DNA of 23,235 nt, from positions 1 to 23,235 of the forward strand of contig DASVCT010000200.1 of assembly GCA_036381475.1 (NCBI GenBank). The letters run 5' to 3'. Numbering within the stretch: position 1 is the stretch's first letter; each line of letters starts with the position of its first letter. Below the pieces are notes generated by a model, which saw only the letters and a program-made list of their open reading frames with translations, did not search any database and was not told the origin of the DNA. This stretch comes from ZC4RG29 sp036381475 (GTDB lineage Bacteria; Bacteroidota; Bacteroidia; Cytophagales; Cyclobacteriaceae). Positions 23,054 to 23,235 of this stretch are shown here, one piece after another. Both the position numbers and the translations under genes were made by a program.

Positions 23054-23124
23054 AGATTAAAGCCAACTATAGACAATGATTATCCCCCGTGATCCAGGAT
23101 TTCGGGGGATTTTCATTTTCGGCC
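23054..23124 (+). ncRNA. Candidate small RNA / attenuator, copy 2
   Basis: The second copy of the unit at 22875, with a one-base insertion before the ATG-like triplet. Arms 23084-23093 (CCCCCGTGAT) and 23099-23108 (ATTTCGGGGG) enclose the five-base loop CCAGG. Compared with copy 1, pair 6 changes from T-A to G-C, pair 8 from A-T to G-T and pair 9 from G-C to A-T. The T-T mismatch at pair 7 and the loop length stay the same. These compensatory changes support a selected RNA (or DNA) hairpin. The 5' 22-mer and the T-rich tail are identical to copy 1. Confidence 0.55.
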
Positions 23125-23235
23125 CATCCCATCCATTTTCCTTCTCCCCGATTATTTTTGCAGGCACATTCCGCCTGACCTTTGTTACTTGCTTCGGTCA
23201 TAATATATCTGTTGCTCACGGTTGCCATAGGCATC
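23125..23235. other. Window-end spacer
   Basis: I see no supported gene. The frame starting in copy 2 (ATG 23076) stays open to the window end, but its sequence does not look like a protein. Any downstream gene begins outside the window. Confidence 0.4.

Noticed and set aside
22895..23110. Reading the paired C5/G5 hairpins as ends of an insertion sequence or integron attachment sites
   Set aside because: The units are direct, not inverted, repeats. No transposase or target duplication lies between them, and promoter-like boxes plus T-rich tails fit RNA units better.
23076..23235. Frame open from ATG in small RNA copy 2 to the window edge
   Set aside because: After the shared RGIFIFG the translation is a Ser/Pro/Phe-rich run without protein-like pattern, and copy 1 stops after 20 codons in the same frame.

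Overview
The window looks like chromosomal DNA from a Bacteroidota bacterium, most likely a cytophagia- or chitinophagia-like lineage. The evidence is the gene set and order (ftsX, DUF3098, uppP, truB; miaB, sigma-54 activator, lptE, TPR gene, secG), an LptE-type lipoprotein, and TAnnTTTG-type -7 promoter boxes in place of E. coli-type -10 boxes. Shine-Dalgarno sequences are mostly absent. There are no rRNA or tRNA genes, insertion sequences or CRISPR arrays. Most of the window is ordinary core genome; the unusual material lies between genes.

Left part (1-4431, minus strand): ftsX, a DUF3098 membrane protein, uppP and truB form a tightly packed unit for cell division and envelope work, lipid carrier recycling and tRNA modification. 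Upstream of it is pckA, closed by a good intrinsic terminator and followed by a long REP-like hairpin. Next (4695-9508, plus strand, divergent from pckA) come three consecutive peptide transporters: two POT/PTR-type MFS proteins joined by an ATGA overlap, then an OPT-family transporter. Peptide uptake beside a gluconeogenic enzyme fits growth on protein or amino acids, but that link is inference. A small TerB-like gene converges on the OPT gene.

Middle part (9893-18006): a roughly 520-bp gene-free stretch holds about 190 bp of degenerate 7-8 bp tandem repeats with G-quadruplex potential, a perfect 28-bp palindrome and the groEL terminator. groES-groEL run on the minus strand. A divergent gene of unknown function (244 aa) lies between groES and secG. 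The minus-strand cluster miaB, sigma-54 activator, lptE, TPR-like gene, secG is almost gapless and probably one operon, mixing tRNA modification, LPS assembly and protein export.

Right part (18138-23235, plus strand): a gamma-class carbonic anhydrase-like protein, an OmpH/Skp-like coiled-coil protein, and a 1050-aa protein combining an NTT/MFS-like membrane domain, HEAT-like repeats and a degenerate cyclic-nucleotide-binding fold. A 43-aa single-pass membrane ORF follows immediately. The window ends with the most interesting signal: two copies, 179 bp apart, of a roughly 70-bp unit. Each has a -7 promoter box, an identical 22-nt 5' segment and a C5/G5 hairpin. The hairpin arms differ between copies but keep pairing through compensatory changes, and an identical T-rich tail follows. 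These look like a duplicated small-RNA or terminator-attenuator family that I cannot match to anything named.
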